NCBI RefSeq assembly: GCF_014384795.1
Contig: NZ_JACRSR010000001.1
Coordinates: forward strand, 806,001-870,000
Length of the DNA: 64,000 bases
Direction of reading: 5' to 3'
Source: Gehongia tenuis
GTDB taxonomy: Bacteria > Bacillota > Clostridia > Christensenellales > NSJ-53
A program made the translations under genes and the position numbers. This document shows, piece by piece, positions 51,800-62,100 of the stretch. The first letter of the stretch is position 1. Each line of letters opens with the position of its first letter. The notes below the pieces were generated by a model. It had not been told where the DNA came from, searched no databases, and saw only the letters and a program-made list of their open reading frames with translations.

Positions 51800-52183
51800 A
51801 TGGAAATGGCACTGAATGTGCGTAGAAACAAAAAGGGTTTCACTCTGGTTGAAGTCATTGTGGTTTTGGTGATTTTGGCCATCCTGGCGGCGATTTTAGT
51901 TCCCTCCATGGTGGGCTGGATCGACAAGGCTCAAAAGAAAACGGCTGTGGTGGAAGGCCGGACCATTTTGGTCGCGGCGCAAACCATTGTTTCGGAGAAC
52001 TATCCCATGGCGGACGGCGCAATGGCTGAGCCGCAGGTGAAGGAAGTTACCGACTTGGCACAGCTTGACGGTATCTCCGACGTAGAAATTACGGTTACCG
52101 GCAACAAGGTCACCGCCTTTACGTTCACATCCAGCGAGAGCTTTACGGTCACCTACGACGGCTCGACCATTACGGCCGAATAA
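51800..52183 (+). CDS. pilA: Type IV major pilin (prepilin)
   Basis: A 127-residue prepilin. Short leader of 13 residues ends in KKG, then FTLVEVIVVLVILAILAAIL with the conserved Glu at +5, the hydrophobic stem helix, and a small C-terminal beta domain ending VTYDGSTITAE. Start ATG 51800 follows AGGAGGT by 9 bases. First and shortest pilin with the best ribosome-binding site and a downstream hairpin, so probably the major subunit. Assembled by the PilB/PilC machinery encoded next. Confidence 0.93.
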   Translation: MEMALNVRRNKKGFTLVEVIVVLVILAILAAILVPSMVGWIDKAQKKTAVVEGRTILVAAQTIVSENYPMADGAMAEPQVKEVTDLAQLDGISDVEITVTGNKVTAFTFTSSESFTVTYDGSTITAE

Positions 52184-52205
52184 TCGGATAAAGAACTTGA
52201 TATGC

Positions 52206-52231
52206 CAGAGCGGCTCACTGCAGCCGCTCTG
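52206..52231 (+). other. Stable intercistronic hairpin between pilin and prepilin peptidase genes
   Basis: Perfect 10-base arms CAGAGCGGCT and AGCCGCTCTG with a CACTGC loop, but no T run. More like an mRNA-stabilising or processing hairpin than a terminator. Confidence 0.6.
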
Positions 52232-52262
52232 AGCGTATCATCAGAAAAGGGGTCACGAACGC

Positions 52263-53030
52263 ATGGTCTTTGTGGCGTACCTCGTCCTATATCTCATTGC
52301 ATTTATAATGGGCAGCTGTGTGGCAAGCTTTTTAAACGTAGTGATTTACCGGCTTCCCCGAAAATTGTCCTTTGTGAAGGGCCGGTCCTTTTGCCCGAAC
52401 TGCCGTCAAACCCTGAAAATTTACGATATGGTTCCGGTATTCAGCTGGTTTTGGCTGAAAGGCCGATGCCGGTTCTGCAACGAAAAGATTTCCGCCCGTT
52501 ATCCTCTTGTGGAAGCGATGGGCGGCTTTGCCGCGCTTTTTTGTGTGGCCCTTTGGGGCTACAGCCTTGCGGCGCTGACGGTTTTTGCTGCCGTCATGAT
52601 TCTCGTGGCCGTCGCTTTCATCGACCACGATACCTTTGAAATTCCAAACGGCCTGGTGTTTGCCCTTTTGATTCCAGCCGTTTTGTCCATAGGGGCTTTT
52701 CCCGATGTATCCATTCTCGAGCGGTGCATCGGCATTGCGACGCTCAGCGGACCCATGCTGCTCATGAACCTTTTGGTAAGGGACAGCTTTGGCGGCGGAG
52801 ATATCAAGCTCATAGCGGTTTGCGGGTTCCTGCTGGGCTGGAAGCTGCTGCTGGTGGGCGGCTTTGTGGCTCTGCTCCTGGCGGGCGGCTATGGTGTTTA
52901 TTTGCTGAAAACCCGCAAAAAAGACCGTAAGGATCATATCGCCTTTGGCCCCCATCTCGCCGCTGGCATGATCTTTGCGCTGTACCTGGGCCGGCCCGTG
53001 CTGGATTATTATCTTTCGCTATTTATCTAA
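52263..53030 (+). CDS. pilD: Type IV prepilin peptidase / N-methylase
   Basis: A 255-residue membrane aspartic peptidase. N-terminal methylase part with two CxxC pairs (FCPNCRQTL, CRFCNEK); catalytic aspartates in FIDHDTFEIPN and GGGDIKL; about seven to eight membrane helices. It cleaves after the glycine of each prepilin leader and methylates the new N-terminus. Start ATG 52263 with AAAAGGGG upstream. Confidence 0.94.
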   Translation: MVFVAYLVLYLIAFIMGSCVASFLNVVIYRLPRKLSFVKGRSFCPNCRQTLKIYDMVPVFSWFWLKGRCRFCNEKISARYPLVEAMGGFAALFCVALWGYSLAALTVFAAVMILVAVAFIDHDTFEIPNGLVFALLIPAVLSIGAFPDVSILERCIGIATLSGPMLLMNLLVRDSFGGGDIKLIAVCGFLLGWKLLLVGGFVALLLAGGYGVYLLKTRKKDRKDHIAFGPHLAAGMIFALYLGRPVLDYYLSLFI

Positions 53031-53053
53031 CGCTCACGAGGAGGCTTTGAAAT

Positions 53054-54259
53054 ATGCCCGATTACAAATATCATGCTGCCGAGCTTGGCGGTAAGACGGT
53101 GCGGGGCAAGCTGCGCGCAGCCGACGAGCAGGACCTTCGGGAGCAGCTTAAAAATGAGGATCTGTATCTGGTGGACTATGAACAAACGGAGGAACAGCGG
53201 GGCGGCTACCGTTTGCGGGGCAAGCAGCTGGCGGAATTCTGCCGGGAGCTTGGCGCCATGCTCAGCTCTGGCGTACCCCTGATCCGGGCCATCGGCATCA
53301 TGGCGCAAAGGGACATTCCGGCAAAGGTCAAAAATGTCTACATGAATCTTTATCGTTCCTTGCAGCAGGGCCTCGTGCTTTCCGAAGCCATGGAGCAGCA
53401 GGGCAACGCCTTTCCCGAGCTTTTGATCCACATGTACCGGGCCAGCGAGGCCACCGGACGGCTGGACCAAACCTCGGAAAAGATGGCGGAGCACTATGAA
53501 AAATCCTACCACCTGAACCGGAAAGTGAAAACGGCCATGATCTATCCCATCCTGCTGGTGGTGGTCACGATTGCGGTGGTGATGATCATCTTCATGGTGG
53601 TTCTGCCCAAGTTTTTTGCCGTATTTGAAAGCATGAACGCGCCCATGCCGGGTGTGACCCGTTTCATGCTCACGGTGAGCAACGGGATGCGGGAGAACTG
53701 GATCTGGATTTTGATTGGCATTTTGCTCATCGTATTGGGCGTTCAGGCTCTTTTGAGAATCCCCGACGTGAAGATGGTCACTCAGCGGTGGAAGGTCCAT
53801 TTTCCGGGAATCGGCCGCTTGATGCGCATCATCTATACGGCCCGCTTTGCCCGGTCCCTCAGTTCCCTTTATGCCAGCGGCATTTCCATCATAAACGCTT
53901 TGTATAACACACAAAACACCGTGGGCAATGTTTACGTGGAGGCCCAGTTTCCCGAGATGATCCGCGAGGTGCGCAACGGCGGCTCCCTATCGGGGGCGCT
54001 GGCCAAGGTGGACGGCTTTGATTCCAAGCTTGCCGCCAGCGTCATGATCGGCGAGGAGACGGGCAAGCTGGACGACATGCTGGACGCCACGGCGGACACC
54101 TTTGACTACGAGGCGGATATGGCTGTACAGCGGCTGACGGCGCTTATTGAGCCATGTCTCATCATCATTCTGGCGGTGGTGATCGGTTCGATTATCATCT
54201 CGGTGATGCTGCCCATTATTACGCTTTATGATACCATCGGCGCTGCCGGCGGTATGTAG
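53054..54259 (+). CDS. pilC: Type IV pilus inner-membrane platform protein PilC
   Basis: A 401-residue T2SSF-domain protein. Short N-terminal cytoplasmic part (YKYHAAELGGKTVRGKL), then two T2SSF repeats (AEFCRELGAMLSSGVPLIRAI and ARFARSLSSLYASGISIINAL) each followed by membrane helices, and a C-terminal helix (LIIILAVVIGSIIISVMLP). It is the platform rotated by PilB and PilT. 23 bases after pilD. Confidence 0.94.
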   Translation: MPDYKYHAAELGGKTVRGKLRAADEQDLREQLKNEDLYLVDYEQTEEQRGGYRLRGKQLAEFCRELGAMLSSGVPLIRAIGIMAQRDIPAKVKNVYMNLYRSLQQGLVLSEAMEQQGNAFPELLIHMYRASEATGRLDQTSEKMAEHYEKSYHLNRKVKTAMIYPILLVVVTIAVVMIIFMVVLPKFFAVFESMNAPMPGVTRFMLTVSNGMRENWIWILIGILLIVLGVQALLRIPDVKMVTQRWKVHFPGIGRLMRIIYTARFARSLSSLYASGISIINALYNTQNTVGNVYVEAQFPEMIREVRNGGSLSGALAKVDGFDSKLAASVMIGEETGKLDDMLDATADTFDYEADMAVQRLTALIEPCLIIILAVVIGSIIISVMLPIITLYDTIGAAGGM

Positions 54260-54270
54260 GAGGAAACGAC

Positions 54271-55155
54271 ATGGATACATCCATCTATTTTGCCAACGGC
54301 ACCCTGCGGGCGGTGGCGGGCAGCGCGGGGAAACGGTCCTTAACCGTGGAGGATGCGGCGACCTTGAAGCTGCCCGAAGGCGCGCTCATCAATGGCGTGA
54401 TCACGGGCGAGGAGGCCCTTGCAACAGCCATACACACCTTGCGGGAGGAACATCCCCGCATGCCCATGCGGAATGTGCGGCTGGCCTTCGACAGCAGCAT
54501 GATCTATTTCAAACAGGCCGAGCTTCCGCGGCTTTCGGTGAAGCGTACGCTGGAGATGGTTCGCGGCGAATTTTCCGAGATGGATGAGGAACTGCTCTAT
54601 GACTACGCTGTTCTCAGCCCCAGAACGGAGAACGGCGGCATGTACGTTCTTTTAAACGCCGTCAAGCGGGAGCTCATCATGAGTTACATTGCCTTTTTTC
54701 AAAGCCAGGGCATCACTTTGTCCGCCATCAGTACGGCGCTTAGCAGCCAGATCAAACTGGTCCGCGCCCTGCCGGGTCTGGGCCGTGAAACCTTTATCAT
54801 GCTGGTGCTGGACGGGAACATGCTGGGCGCCTCCCTTTATGTGGAGGGCAGGTTTCGCTTTGCCAACCGTGCCCGCCTGTTTGCGGAGCGGGGGAGCGAG
54901 GCGCTGGAAGCGGAAATTGAGCGCACGGTTTCCACCCTTATCCAGTTCAATCAATCGGAGAAAAGCGGTGCCACCATCTCCCATCTCTACCTTTGCGGAT
55001 TGATCCGGGAGGAGGAGGGGATCCACGGGGATGTGTGCCGCGCCTTCGGGCTCAAGCGGGGCCTTTTGACCGGCGAGGGCCTCATTCACAGCCGCTCCGC
55101 GGAATTTGACCTGACGGACTACATCTACGCCACCGGCAATCTTTTAAGAATGTGA
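54271..55155 (+). CDS. pilM: PilM-like actin-fold pilus assembly protein
   Basis: A 294-residue soluble protein with the actin-like pattern of PilM (N-terminal TSIYFANGTLRAVAGSAG, VRLAFDSSMIYFKQAELP, VLLNAVKRELI, LVLDGNMLGASLYVEGRF). PilM sits on the cytoplasmic side and holds the N-terminus of PilN. It is shorter and more divergent than Gram-negative PilM (about 350). Its place between pilC and pilN-like genes supports the call. Confidence 0.8.
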   Translation: MDTSIYFANGTLRAVAGSAGKRSLTVEDAATLKLPEGALINGVITGEEALATAIHTLREEHPRMPMRNVRLAFDSSMIYFKQAELPRLSVKRTLEMVRGEFSEMDEELLYDYAVLSPRTENGGMYVLLNAVKRELIMSYIAFFQSQGITLSAISTALSSQIKLVRALPGLGRETFIMLVLDGNMLGASLYVEGRFRFANRARLFAERGSEALEAEIERTVSTLIQFNQSEKSGATISHLYLCGLIREEEGIHGDVCRAFGLKRGLLTGEGLIHSRSAEFDLTDYIYATGNLLRM

Positions 55156-55165
55156 GGACGGTTCT

Positions 55166-55735
55166 ATGTTACCGACGCAGCGCAAGGATATCAATTTCTT
55201 GGTCCGCTATAACGATCATCCCGAACGACGGACGCATTTTTGGAAAAAGGTGGGCATGATTGCGCCGCTGGCAGTGCTGGCGGCGGTGCTCCTTGCCGTA
55301 TTCGTGGTATTTCAGCTTTCCGTAAACCGGCAGAACCGGGAGCTTGCCGCTATCGAGAGCTATATCAGCGAAGCTTCGGCGGGGTATGATGAGGTGCTGG
55401 CCCTGGAAGGGAACCGCAACAATTTGGTGGACGCCAAAGCCTATCTTGATGGGATTGCCACCGCCATGGCGGGTTATCCCAGACTGGACCGGGAATTGTT
55501 TGACCGGATCGCCGCGTGCTGCGACGACGAATTTACCATCGAATCCTACCAGTATGCTGACGGCGTACTGGAGCTGGGCGCCAAGGCGTCCTCGGCGGAA
55601 GTGATGCCAAAGGCGGTGGAAAAACTTCGCGGGACCGGACTTTTTGGCGAGATTCAGTATAAAGGCTATACCAGCGGGACCGACGGCAGTTTTGCCTGCA
55701 CCATCGGCTGCACGCTGATGCCGGAACAACAGTAA
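55166..55735 (+). CDS. pilN: PilN-like pilus assembly protein
   Basis: A 189-residue protein: short cytoplasmic N-terminus containing DINFLV (counterpart of the PilM-binding INLLP motif), one membrane helix (about 32-51), coiled region and a small ferredoxin-like extracytoplasmic domain. Connects PilM to PilO. Sequence support is moderate; topology and gene order carry the call. Confidence 0.8.
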   Translation: MLPTQRKDINFLVRYNDHPERRTHFWKKVGMIAPLAVLAAVLLAVFVVFQLSVNRQNRELAAIESYISEASAGYDEVLALEGNRNNLVDAKAYLDGIATAMAGYPRLDRELFDRIAACCDDEFTIESYQYADGVLELGAKASSAEVMPKAVEKLRGTGLFGEIQYKGYTSGTDGSFACTIGCTLMPEQQ

Positions 55736-55747
55736 AGGTTGGTTGCT

Positions 55748-56386
55748 ATGGGAAAATTATCGAAGCGGGAAAAAGTGCTGATCTACATCATGGTCACGCT
55801 GCTGATCACCGTGGGCATCGGCGTGTTCATGATTCAGCCGGCGGCGGAGGCGGCCTCCACGCTGGAGGAGCAGATTTCCGAGAAGAGCGCGGTCAAGATG
55901 GGCATGGAGCAAAAGATCCAAAGCGAGGGCCGTCTTTTGAAGGACATGGAGACCTATCAGCAGGACATTGCCAAGCTCTCCGAGGGTTTCCTTGCGCCCA
56001 TGACCAACGATCAGCTGGATACCTATATGACCGGACTGATGCAAAAACACGGGCTTTCTGCGGAAGCCCTCTCCATTGAGGCGGTGGAGTTCCCCCCGGA
56101 GGATGAAAAGGAAGAGGAAGGGGAGGAAACGGCGCCGAATTCCGCCGCGGCGGCAGTGAGCGCCCGGGAAGTGCGGGTGGTGCTCAGCGGTCAGCTGGAG
56201 GGCTTTATGGCCCTTGCCGATGAACTCCAAGGGCTTGAAGCGGTGCGCATCATTGATTTCTCCATTCAGCCCAGAAACGGGGACCGGGTCCTGGAGGAGA
56301 TTCCTGAAGGCCTTCAAACCATCAATGCGGGATTTGAGGTCTGGTCCTTTGATGCGGGCAGGCTTTCTGTCGCGGGGGGTGAATAG
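55748..56386 (+). CDS. pilO: PilO-like pilus assembly protein
   Basis: A 212-residue single-pass protein: membrane helix at about 10-30 (VLIYIMVTLLITVGIGVFMI), coiled coil (LEEQISEKSAVKMGMEQKI) and a C-terminal alpha/beta domain interrupted by an acidic stretch (EDEKEEEGEE). Partner of PilN in the alignment complex. ATG 55748 preferred over TTG 55739. Confidence 0.8.
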   Translation: MGKLSKREKVLIYIMVTLLITVGIGVFMIQPAAEAASTLEEQISEKSAVKMGMEQKIQSEGRLLKDMETYQQDIAKLSEGFLAPMTNDQLDTYMTGLMQKHGLSAEALSIEAVEFPPEDEKEEEGEETAPNSAAAAVSAREVRVVLSGQLEGFMALADELQGLEAVRIIDFSIQPRNGDRVLEEIPEGLQTINAGFEVWSFDAGRLSVAGGE

Positions 56387-56388
56387 GC

Positions 56389-58068
56389 ATGAAGAATATT
56401 CCCATTGGCGAGGTTCTAAAACAGTATGGGTACATCACCGAAGCCCAGCTCAGCGAGGCCCTGACTTTCCAAAAGGAGCACTCCAACAAGCGTCTTGGGG
56501 CCATTTTGATTGAGCTTGGGTTCGTAACCGAGCGGCAGATGCTGGAGGCCCTTGCCCTTCGAATGGACCTTAAAATGGTGGATCTTGGCACCTATCCGGT
56601 GAACACCGAGGCGGTGGCGAAGATCCCGAAGCCTCTGGCGCTCAAATATGGGCTCATCGCGGTGGAACTGCATGGAAACCGGCTGAGCATCGTGATGAGC
56701 GATCCCCTCAATTTCTATGCGGTGGAGGATATCCGGCAGATCACCCAGATGTCTCTTGAGATCATGGTGGATGTGGCGCAGAATATTGACCGGGCGATCG
56801 AATACTACTACCCTGAGATCGAGGCCAAGGTCACGGCTCAGTGGGCGAGTTCCAAGGCCGACGCGCTGCCCTCGGAAACGCTGGAGCTTACCGAGGATTC
56901 CGAAGGGGACGAGGCGCCGGTGGTGCAGGTTTTAAACCGGCTTTTAATTCGCGGCCACAGCATCAATGCCAGCGATATTCATATCGAACCTTTTGAGGAG
57001 CATGTGTCGGTGCGCATGCGCATGGACGGTGTGATCACCGATTACGTGACCCTGGCCAAATCCCTTCATCTTTCGCTCATCGCCCGGGTAAAGATTCTCT
57101 CAAACCTGGATATCGCTGAGCGGCGGCTGCCCCAGGACGGGCATTTCCGGGTGACCATCGAGGGCGTGGAGATCAACGCCCGCGTATCCATCATTCCCAC
57201 CATTTACGGCGAAAAAGCGGTGATCCGCTTTCTGTTTGCGAGGGCGATCGTGGATGATGCCGAGCGGTTTGGTTTTTCCGTGGGGGACTACGAGAAGTTT
57301 GAACGAATGCTCACCTCGCCCCATGGGATCATCTACATCACCGGGCCCACGGGCTCGGGCAAGACAACCACGCTGTACATGGTGCTGGAGCGCCTGGCGA
57401 ACAAGCTGGTGAATATCTCCACCATCGAGGATCCGGTGGAGCGGAACATCGCAAGGGTGAATCAGGTGCAGGTGAACAATGTGGCCGGCCTTACCTTTGA
57501 GCGTGGGCTTCGGGCACTGCTGAGACAGGACCCCGACGTGATCATGGTGGGCGAGACCCGGGACAGTGAGACGGCCACCATCTCCGTTCGGGCCGCCATC
57601 ACGGGCCATTTGGTGCTGTCCACCCTCCACACCAACGACGCCATCTCGTCCATTGTGCGTCTGCGGGATATGGGGATTCCCGCTTATCTCGTGGCCAATT
57701 CTCTGGTGGGGCTGGTGGCCCAGCGGCTCATGCGCAAGGTGTGTCCCCACTGCGGCCAGACCTATGCGGCGAGTCTCGCCGAGCAGCAGGCATTGGGACA
57801 GGACGGACCGGTGGAGCTCAAGCGGGGCCCCGGCTGCCATCTTTGCAGCTATACCGGCTATAAGGGCCGCATGGCGGTTCATGAGGTTGTGGTGATTGAC
57901 AAGACCATCCGCCGCATGATCACCGAGGATGCGCCCATGGACGATATTGTGGCCTATGTAAGCCAGAATCAGAGCTTCACTTCCCTGCGCGACTCGGCCC
58001 GGGAGGCGGCGCTCAAAGGGATCACCTCCATGGAGGAATATTATAAAGTGGCCTATTATGCCGATTAG
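56389..58068 (+). CDS. pilB: Type IV pilus extension ATPase PilB
   Basis: A 559-residue GspE/PilB ATPase: N-terminal T2SSE_N domain (GEVLKQYGYITEAQLSEAL), Walker A GPTGSGKTTT, Asp box and Walker B MVGETRDSETA, His box TGHLVLSTLHTNDA, and a zinc-binding tetracysteine (CPHC near 450, CHLC near 483). Powers pilus polymerisation. Two bases after pilO. Confidence 0.96.
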   Translation: MKNIPIGEVLKQYGYITEAQLSEALTFQKEHSNKRLGAILIELGFVTERQMLEALALRMDLKMVDLGTYPVNTEAVAKIPKPLALKYGLIAVELHGNRLSIVMSDPLNFYAVEDIRQITQMSLEIMVDVAQNIDRAIEYYYPEIEAKVTAQWASSKADALPSETLELTEDSEGDEAPVVQVLNRLLIRGHSINASDIHIEPFEEHVSVRMRMDGVITDYVTLAKSLHLSLIARVKILSNLDIAERRLPQDGHFRVTIEGVEINARVSIIPTIYGEKAVIRFLFARAIVDDAERFGFSVGDYEKFERMLTSPHGIIYITGPTGSGKTTTLYMVLERLANKLVNISTIEDPVERNIARVNQVQVNNVAGLTFERGLRALLRQDPDVIMVGETRDSETATISVRAAITGHLVLSTLHTNDAISSIVRLRDMGIPAYLVANSLVGLVAQRLMRKVCPHCGQTYAASLAEQQALGQDGPVELKRGPGCHLCSYTGYKGRMAVHEVVVIDKTIRRMITEDAPMDDIVAYVSQNQSFTSLRDSAREAALKGITSMEEYYKVAYYAD

Positions 58069-58077
58069 GAGAGAGCT

Positions 58078-59124
58078 ATGACCATCGATATGTTGCTTTT
58101 TGAGGCGAGAAAACGGGGCTGCTCCGACGTCCATCTGACGGAGAATATGCCCGCGGCCCTCCGTGTGAACGGGAAACTGGCGGAGGATCCTATTGTTCCG
58201 CCCGATGCTGTTCGCGGGCTCATCATGTCCATGCTCAGCGATGAACAGCGAAAGGGCTTGGAGCGGGGAGAGGACCAGGATTTCGCCTGGCAGACGGAAA
58301 ACGGTGCCCGCCAGCGGGTCAACGTCTACCGCCACCGGCTGGGCCTTGCGGCGGCGATCCGTCTTTTGACGGACCATATCCCCAGTCTGGAGGAACTGCA
58401 TCTGCCGCCGGTGGTGAAAACCCTGGCCGATCAGCCGCGGGGGCTCATTCTGGTCACCGGCCCCACGGGCAGCGGCAAATCCACCACCCTTGCCGCCATG
58501 ATTGACCACATTTCAAGGACCCGCTCCGCCCATATCATGACGGTGGAGGACCCGATTGAGTACGTGTTTCAGCCCAACCGCTGCATCGTGCACCAGCGGG
58601 AGGTGGGCAGCACGGTTTCCGGCTTTGCGGCGGCTCTGCGCTCCGCTCTTCGGGAGGACCCGGACATCATTTTGGTGGGCGAGATGCGGGACTACGAAAC
58701 CATTTCCACGGCGGTGACGGCGGCGGAGACGGGACATCTGGTGCTGTCCACGCTGCACACCACCAGCGCGGCGCAGACCATCGACCGTATTGTGGACACC
58801 TGCCCGGCGGAGGGCCAGCGGCAGATGCGCACACAGTTGTCCGCACTGCTTCGGGGCGTGGTCACCCAGCAGCTGGTGCCTCTGGCCTTGGGAAACGGCC
58901 GAGCGGTGGCTACGGAGATTCTTCTTGGCACCGATGCGGTGGGCAACCTCATTCGGGAAAACAAGTGCCATCAGCTGGCCACGGTGATGCAGTCCGGTGC
59001 GGCAAACGGCATGCAGACCTTGAGCGGAAGCCTGGCGGCTCTGGTTCGTCAGGGCGCGATCAGTCGGGATACAGCCTTTCAGTACGCCGCCGATCCCAAG
59101 GATTTGAGGCAGTATATCCAGTAA
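58078..59124 (+). CDS. pilT: Type IV pilus retraction ATPase PilT
   Basis: A 348-residue ATPase. Walker A GPTGSGKSTT, VGEMRDYETI, TGHLVLSTLHTTSA, and AVGNLIRENKCHQ corresponding to the PilT-specific AIRNLIRE motif; no zinc tetracysteine. Its presence predicts retractile pili, for twitching, adhesion or DNA uptake (comEA and comEC are in this window). Confidence 0.95.
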   Translation: MTIDMLLFEARKRGCSDVHLTENMPAALRVNGKLAEDPIVPPDAVRGLIMSMLSDEQRKGLERGEDQDFAWQTENGARQRVNVYRHRLGLAAAIRLLTDHIPSLEELHLPPVVKTLADQPRGLILVTGPTGSGKSTTLAAMIDHISRTRSAHIMTVEDPIEYVFQPNRCIVHQREVGSTVSGFAAALRSALREDPDIILVGEMRDYETISTAVTAAETGHLVLSTLHTTSAAQTIDRIVDTCPAEGQRQMRTQLSALLRGVVTQQLVPLALGNGRAVATEILLGTDAVGNLIRENKCHQLATVMQSGAANGMQTLSGSLAALVRQGAISRDTAFQYAADPKDLRQYIQ

Positions 59125-59142
59125 TAATTTGGAAGTGGGCAT

Positions 59143-62100
59143 ATGAACGTTCGAAGAAGACAATGGAATAGGGGATTCACCCTGGTGGAGGCCATCACGG
59201 TCCTGGTCATCATTGCGATCATGGCTGCGGTGGCCATACCCGTTGCCGCCAATTTTATTGAGCGCTCCGAACAGAATGCCCGAAACGAAACTGCCCGGTC
59301 CATCTTCATGGCGAGTCAAAGCGCGCTTACCGTGCTGTATGGCAATGGCCACACCCTGACGCCGGACGGAACGGTGGACCTTGCCGCGGTCCAGCCAGCC
59401 CTCGCTGCCGAAGAGGTTGCCCAAAACAATGGGAATATTGGCTATCTCGCGCTCAGGATGGATGGCAGCGATCGGGATTTCAATGCCCTCTACCGTCTCA
59501 TTGGACCCTACATCCATGACAAAATTATTCTTAATCATGCCATTTTGATCGAATACAATACGCTGAACGGCAACGTGCTTTCGGCATTTTACAGTGACCG
59601 CACCCAGAGCCTGGGTTATGGCGGCGCGGATTATAACGTGCTTGAACGCACCGTGGATAGGCTCAGGTCCCATCGGACCGGTTATTACGGCGTGGAGGGC
59701 ACGGGCAAGGCCGAGCCGGTCCGGGAAATGGGTGACGTGGAGGTCAGGCTCGCCGATTATATGGGCGAAGAAGCGGGCTACAACATCAACGGCGGCAGCA
59801 ATTACGGCCTGTTAACCGTGGAATGCATGCTGCCTGAGAGCCGCGAGGACGATTATTTTTATGACATCACGCTGAAGCCCCAGCGGGGCATGGAGGAGAC
59901 CCTGCGCGTTTATGAAAAAAAGACGGAAGGGGCCCTTTCCGTTGAGGAAGCCGGTAAAAACCTCAATTTGGATACGGCGCTTCAGATGCCCTTTGAGCAG
60001 GCCTTGCCGGATGGTTCTTCCCGCAGGCTGGCCATGTATCTTGAAACGCGGGGCACGCGTGAGGTGCTGGTGCTGGTGCTGGATGGGGTTTATCCCGGCA
60101 TGAGCATCCGCGATAATTTCCCAAGCATTCAGCCGGGGAGTCTTGTGGCTTCCTTTACGGCCAGCGACGGGACCCATTCCAAGACCGCAAGCTCCCAGAG
60201 CTGCCACGCCTATTTTGCCGGCGAGAGTGAGACGGCGGAAGGCACGGTGTACAGCGTGGCCAGCGTGCGGCATCTCAACAACATCCGCTACCGTGCAGGC
60301 GCGGCCTTCATGCAGATTCAAGACATCAAGGTGGAGGACTATGCTGAAAAGCCCATCCTCTGGGAACCCATCGAGGACGCCGCTTCCACCGTGGATTCAG
60401 GCTTCAAGGGCACTTACGCGGGCGGGGATGAGGCCGGAAAATACGCCATCTATGATCTGTCCGTGAGCGGTGAACGGGCGGGTCTTTTTCTGGAAATCTC
60501 CGAAGGTGCGCGGGTGGAATGGGTAAAGCTTAATTACACAGACGGGTATAAAAGCGCCTATGCCGCCGCCGATGAAGCGCTGCAAAACCGCTATTATATC
60601 CACGGGCAGAGCGCGGCGGGCGCCATCGCCGCGGTAAACCGGGGGGAGGTCGTCCGCTGCTCGGTGATGGAAGGCAGGGTCGCTGCGGGGAGCGAAGGCC
60701 TGTCCGGCGGCATTGTGGGCCAAAATGAAAAGGGCACGGTGGAAATGTGCACCGCGGAAAAGACCGCTGTGGAAGGGCAGAAGGCCGGCGGCATGGCTGC
60801 GGAAAACAGCGGAGATATTCTGAAATGCACCGTGAAAGGCACTGTGACGGCGGCGGAAAAGGGCGGTCTTGCCGGCGGCATAACCGGCGAAAACACTGAA
60901 AACGGCAGGGTGAAGGGCTCTTTTGTGGCGGCGGATGTGACCGCGGAAAAGGCTGCGGGCGGCGTGGCAGGCCTCAGCCGGGGGACCCTTGAATACTGCG
61001 AAGTGGGCACGGCCAGCGCCGAAGTGGACGGCGAGGGTAGGGTTATCGGCGTGCCCTATTTCGGTGCTAACGAGGATCAAAGCGGCTATAATTATAAACC
61101 CGACGGCGGAAGCCTGGACAACAATATCTTTGCCGTGCGGGTGACGGGATCGGAAGGCCTTGCAGGCGGCATCGCTGGCGAGATGAATAAGGGTTCCATG
61201 TACTACTGTGTAAATGCCGCTGCGGTCACGGCCGGCAAGGGCGAGGCTGGAGGGCTTGCGGGGAAGGTGGGCAACGGCGGCACGGGCATTCAGCTGTGCT
61301 ACAACGCCGGCGATGTGCTGGGCGCCAAGACGGCCGGCGGTATTGCGGCGGTCAACGACGGGAAGATCGACGGCAATTACAACACCGGTCTTGTGAACGC
61401 CAAAGCGGTCTTTAACACCGATTATGGATACGGCACCTATATCTTCGAGCAGGACCCCTATCCGGATGCGCTGTCCGGCGGTATCGTGGGCCGCAACAAC
61501 AACTACCTGGCGCACAGCTACAATGCCCAATATGTGGGCAATATCTACGGCGGCGCCATCGGCATCAATGAAGGGGTTGTCGAGGACTGCGCTTTTCTGA
61601 ACAACATGCGTAATCTGACGGACCTTTGCTTGCTGGACGATGGAGGAACCACGGGCAGGGTGGAAGGCGTGACCATGATGGACAGCAAAACGCTTCGGAC
61701 CCATGATTTTGGCGGCGCCATGTGGAAAAATGAACGGGAAGGCGGTGTGGGACCCCATGAATACATCTATCCCTACTTTTCGCCCAATTCTTCCGAATGC
61801 GCACTGAGCCGTGATTTTCATCGCACGCCCTACCAGCCCTTGCTGCAGGACCTGGCTAAAGTGTGGATCGAGGAGAAGGAAGGAGACCTTCTGGAGGTGC
61901 ACTTCATGACACGGGTGCGGTCCTTTGAGCTTCTTCTGGAGACGGATCAGGGCGGTATTCTGTTCCCGGTGGACGCTCCATCTTTAGAGAAGTGTGAACG
62001 GTTCGCATTTACGCCTGGTGAGACCGTGTCGCCAACAAAGGCGTGGGTTGGTCTTGATATGGCCGACAGCGAATATACCGCAATTTGTCCGGGCTACAGC

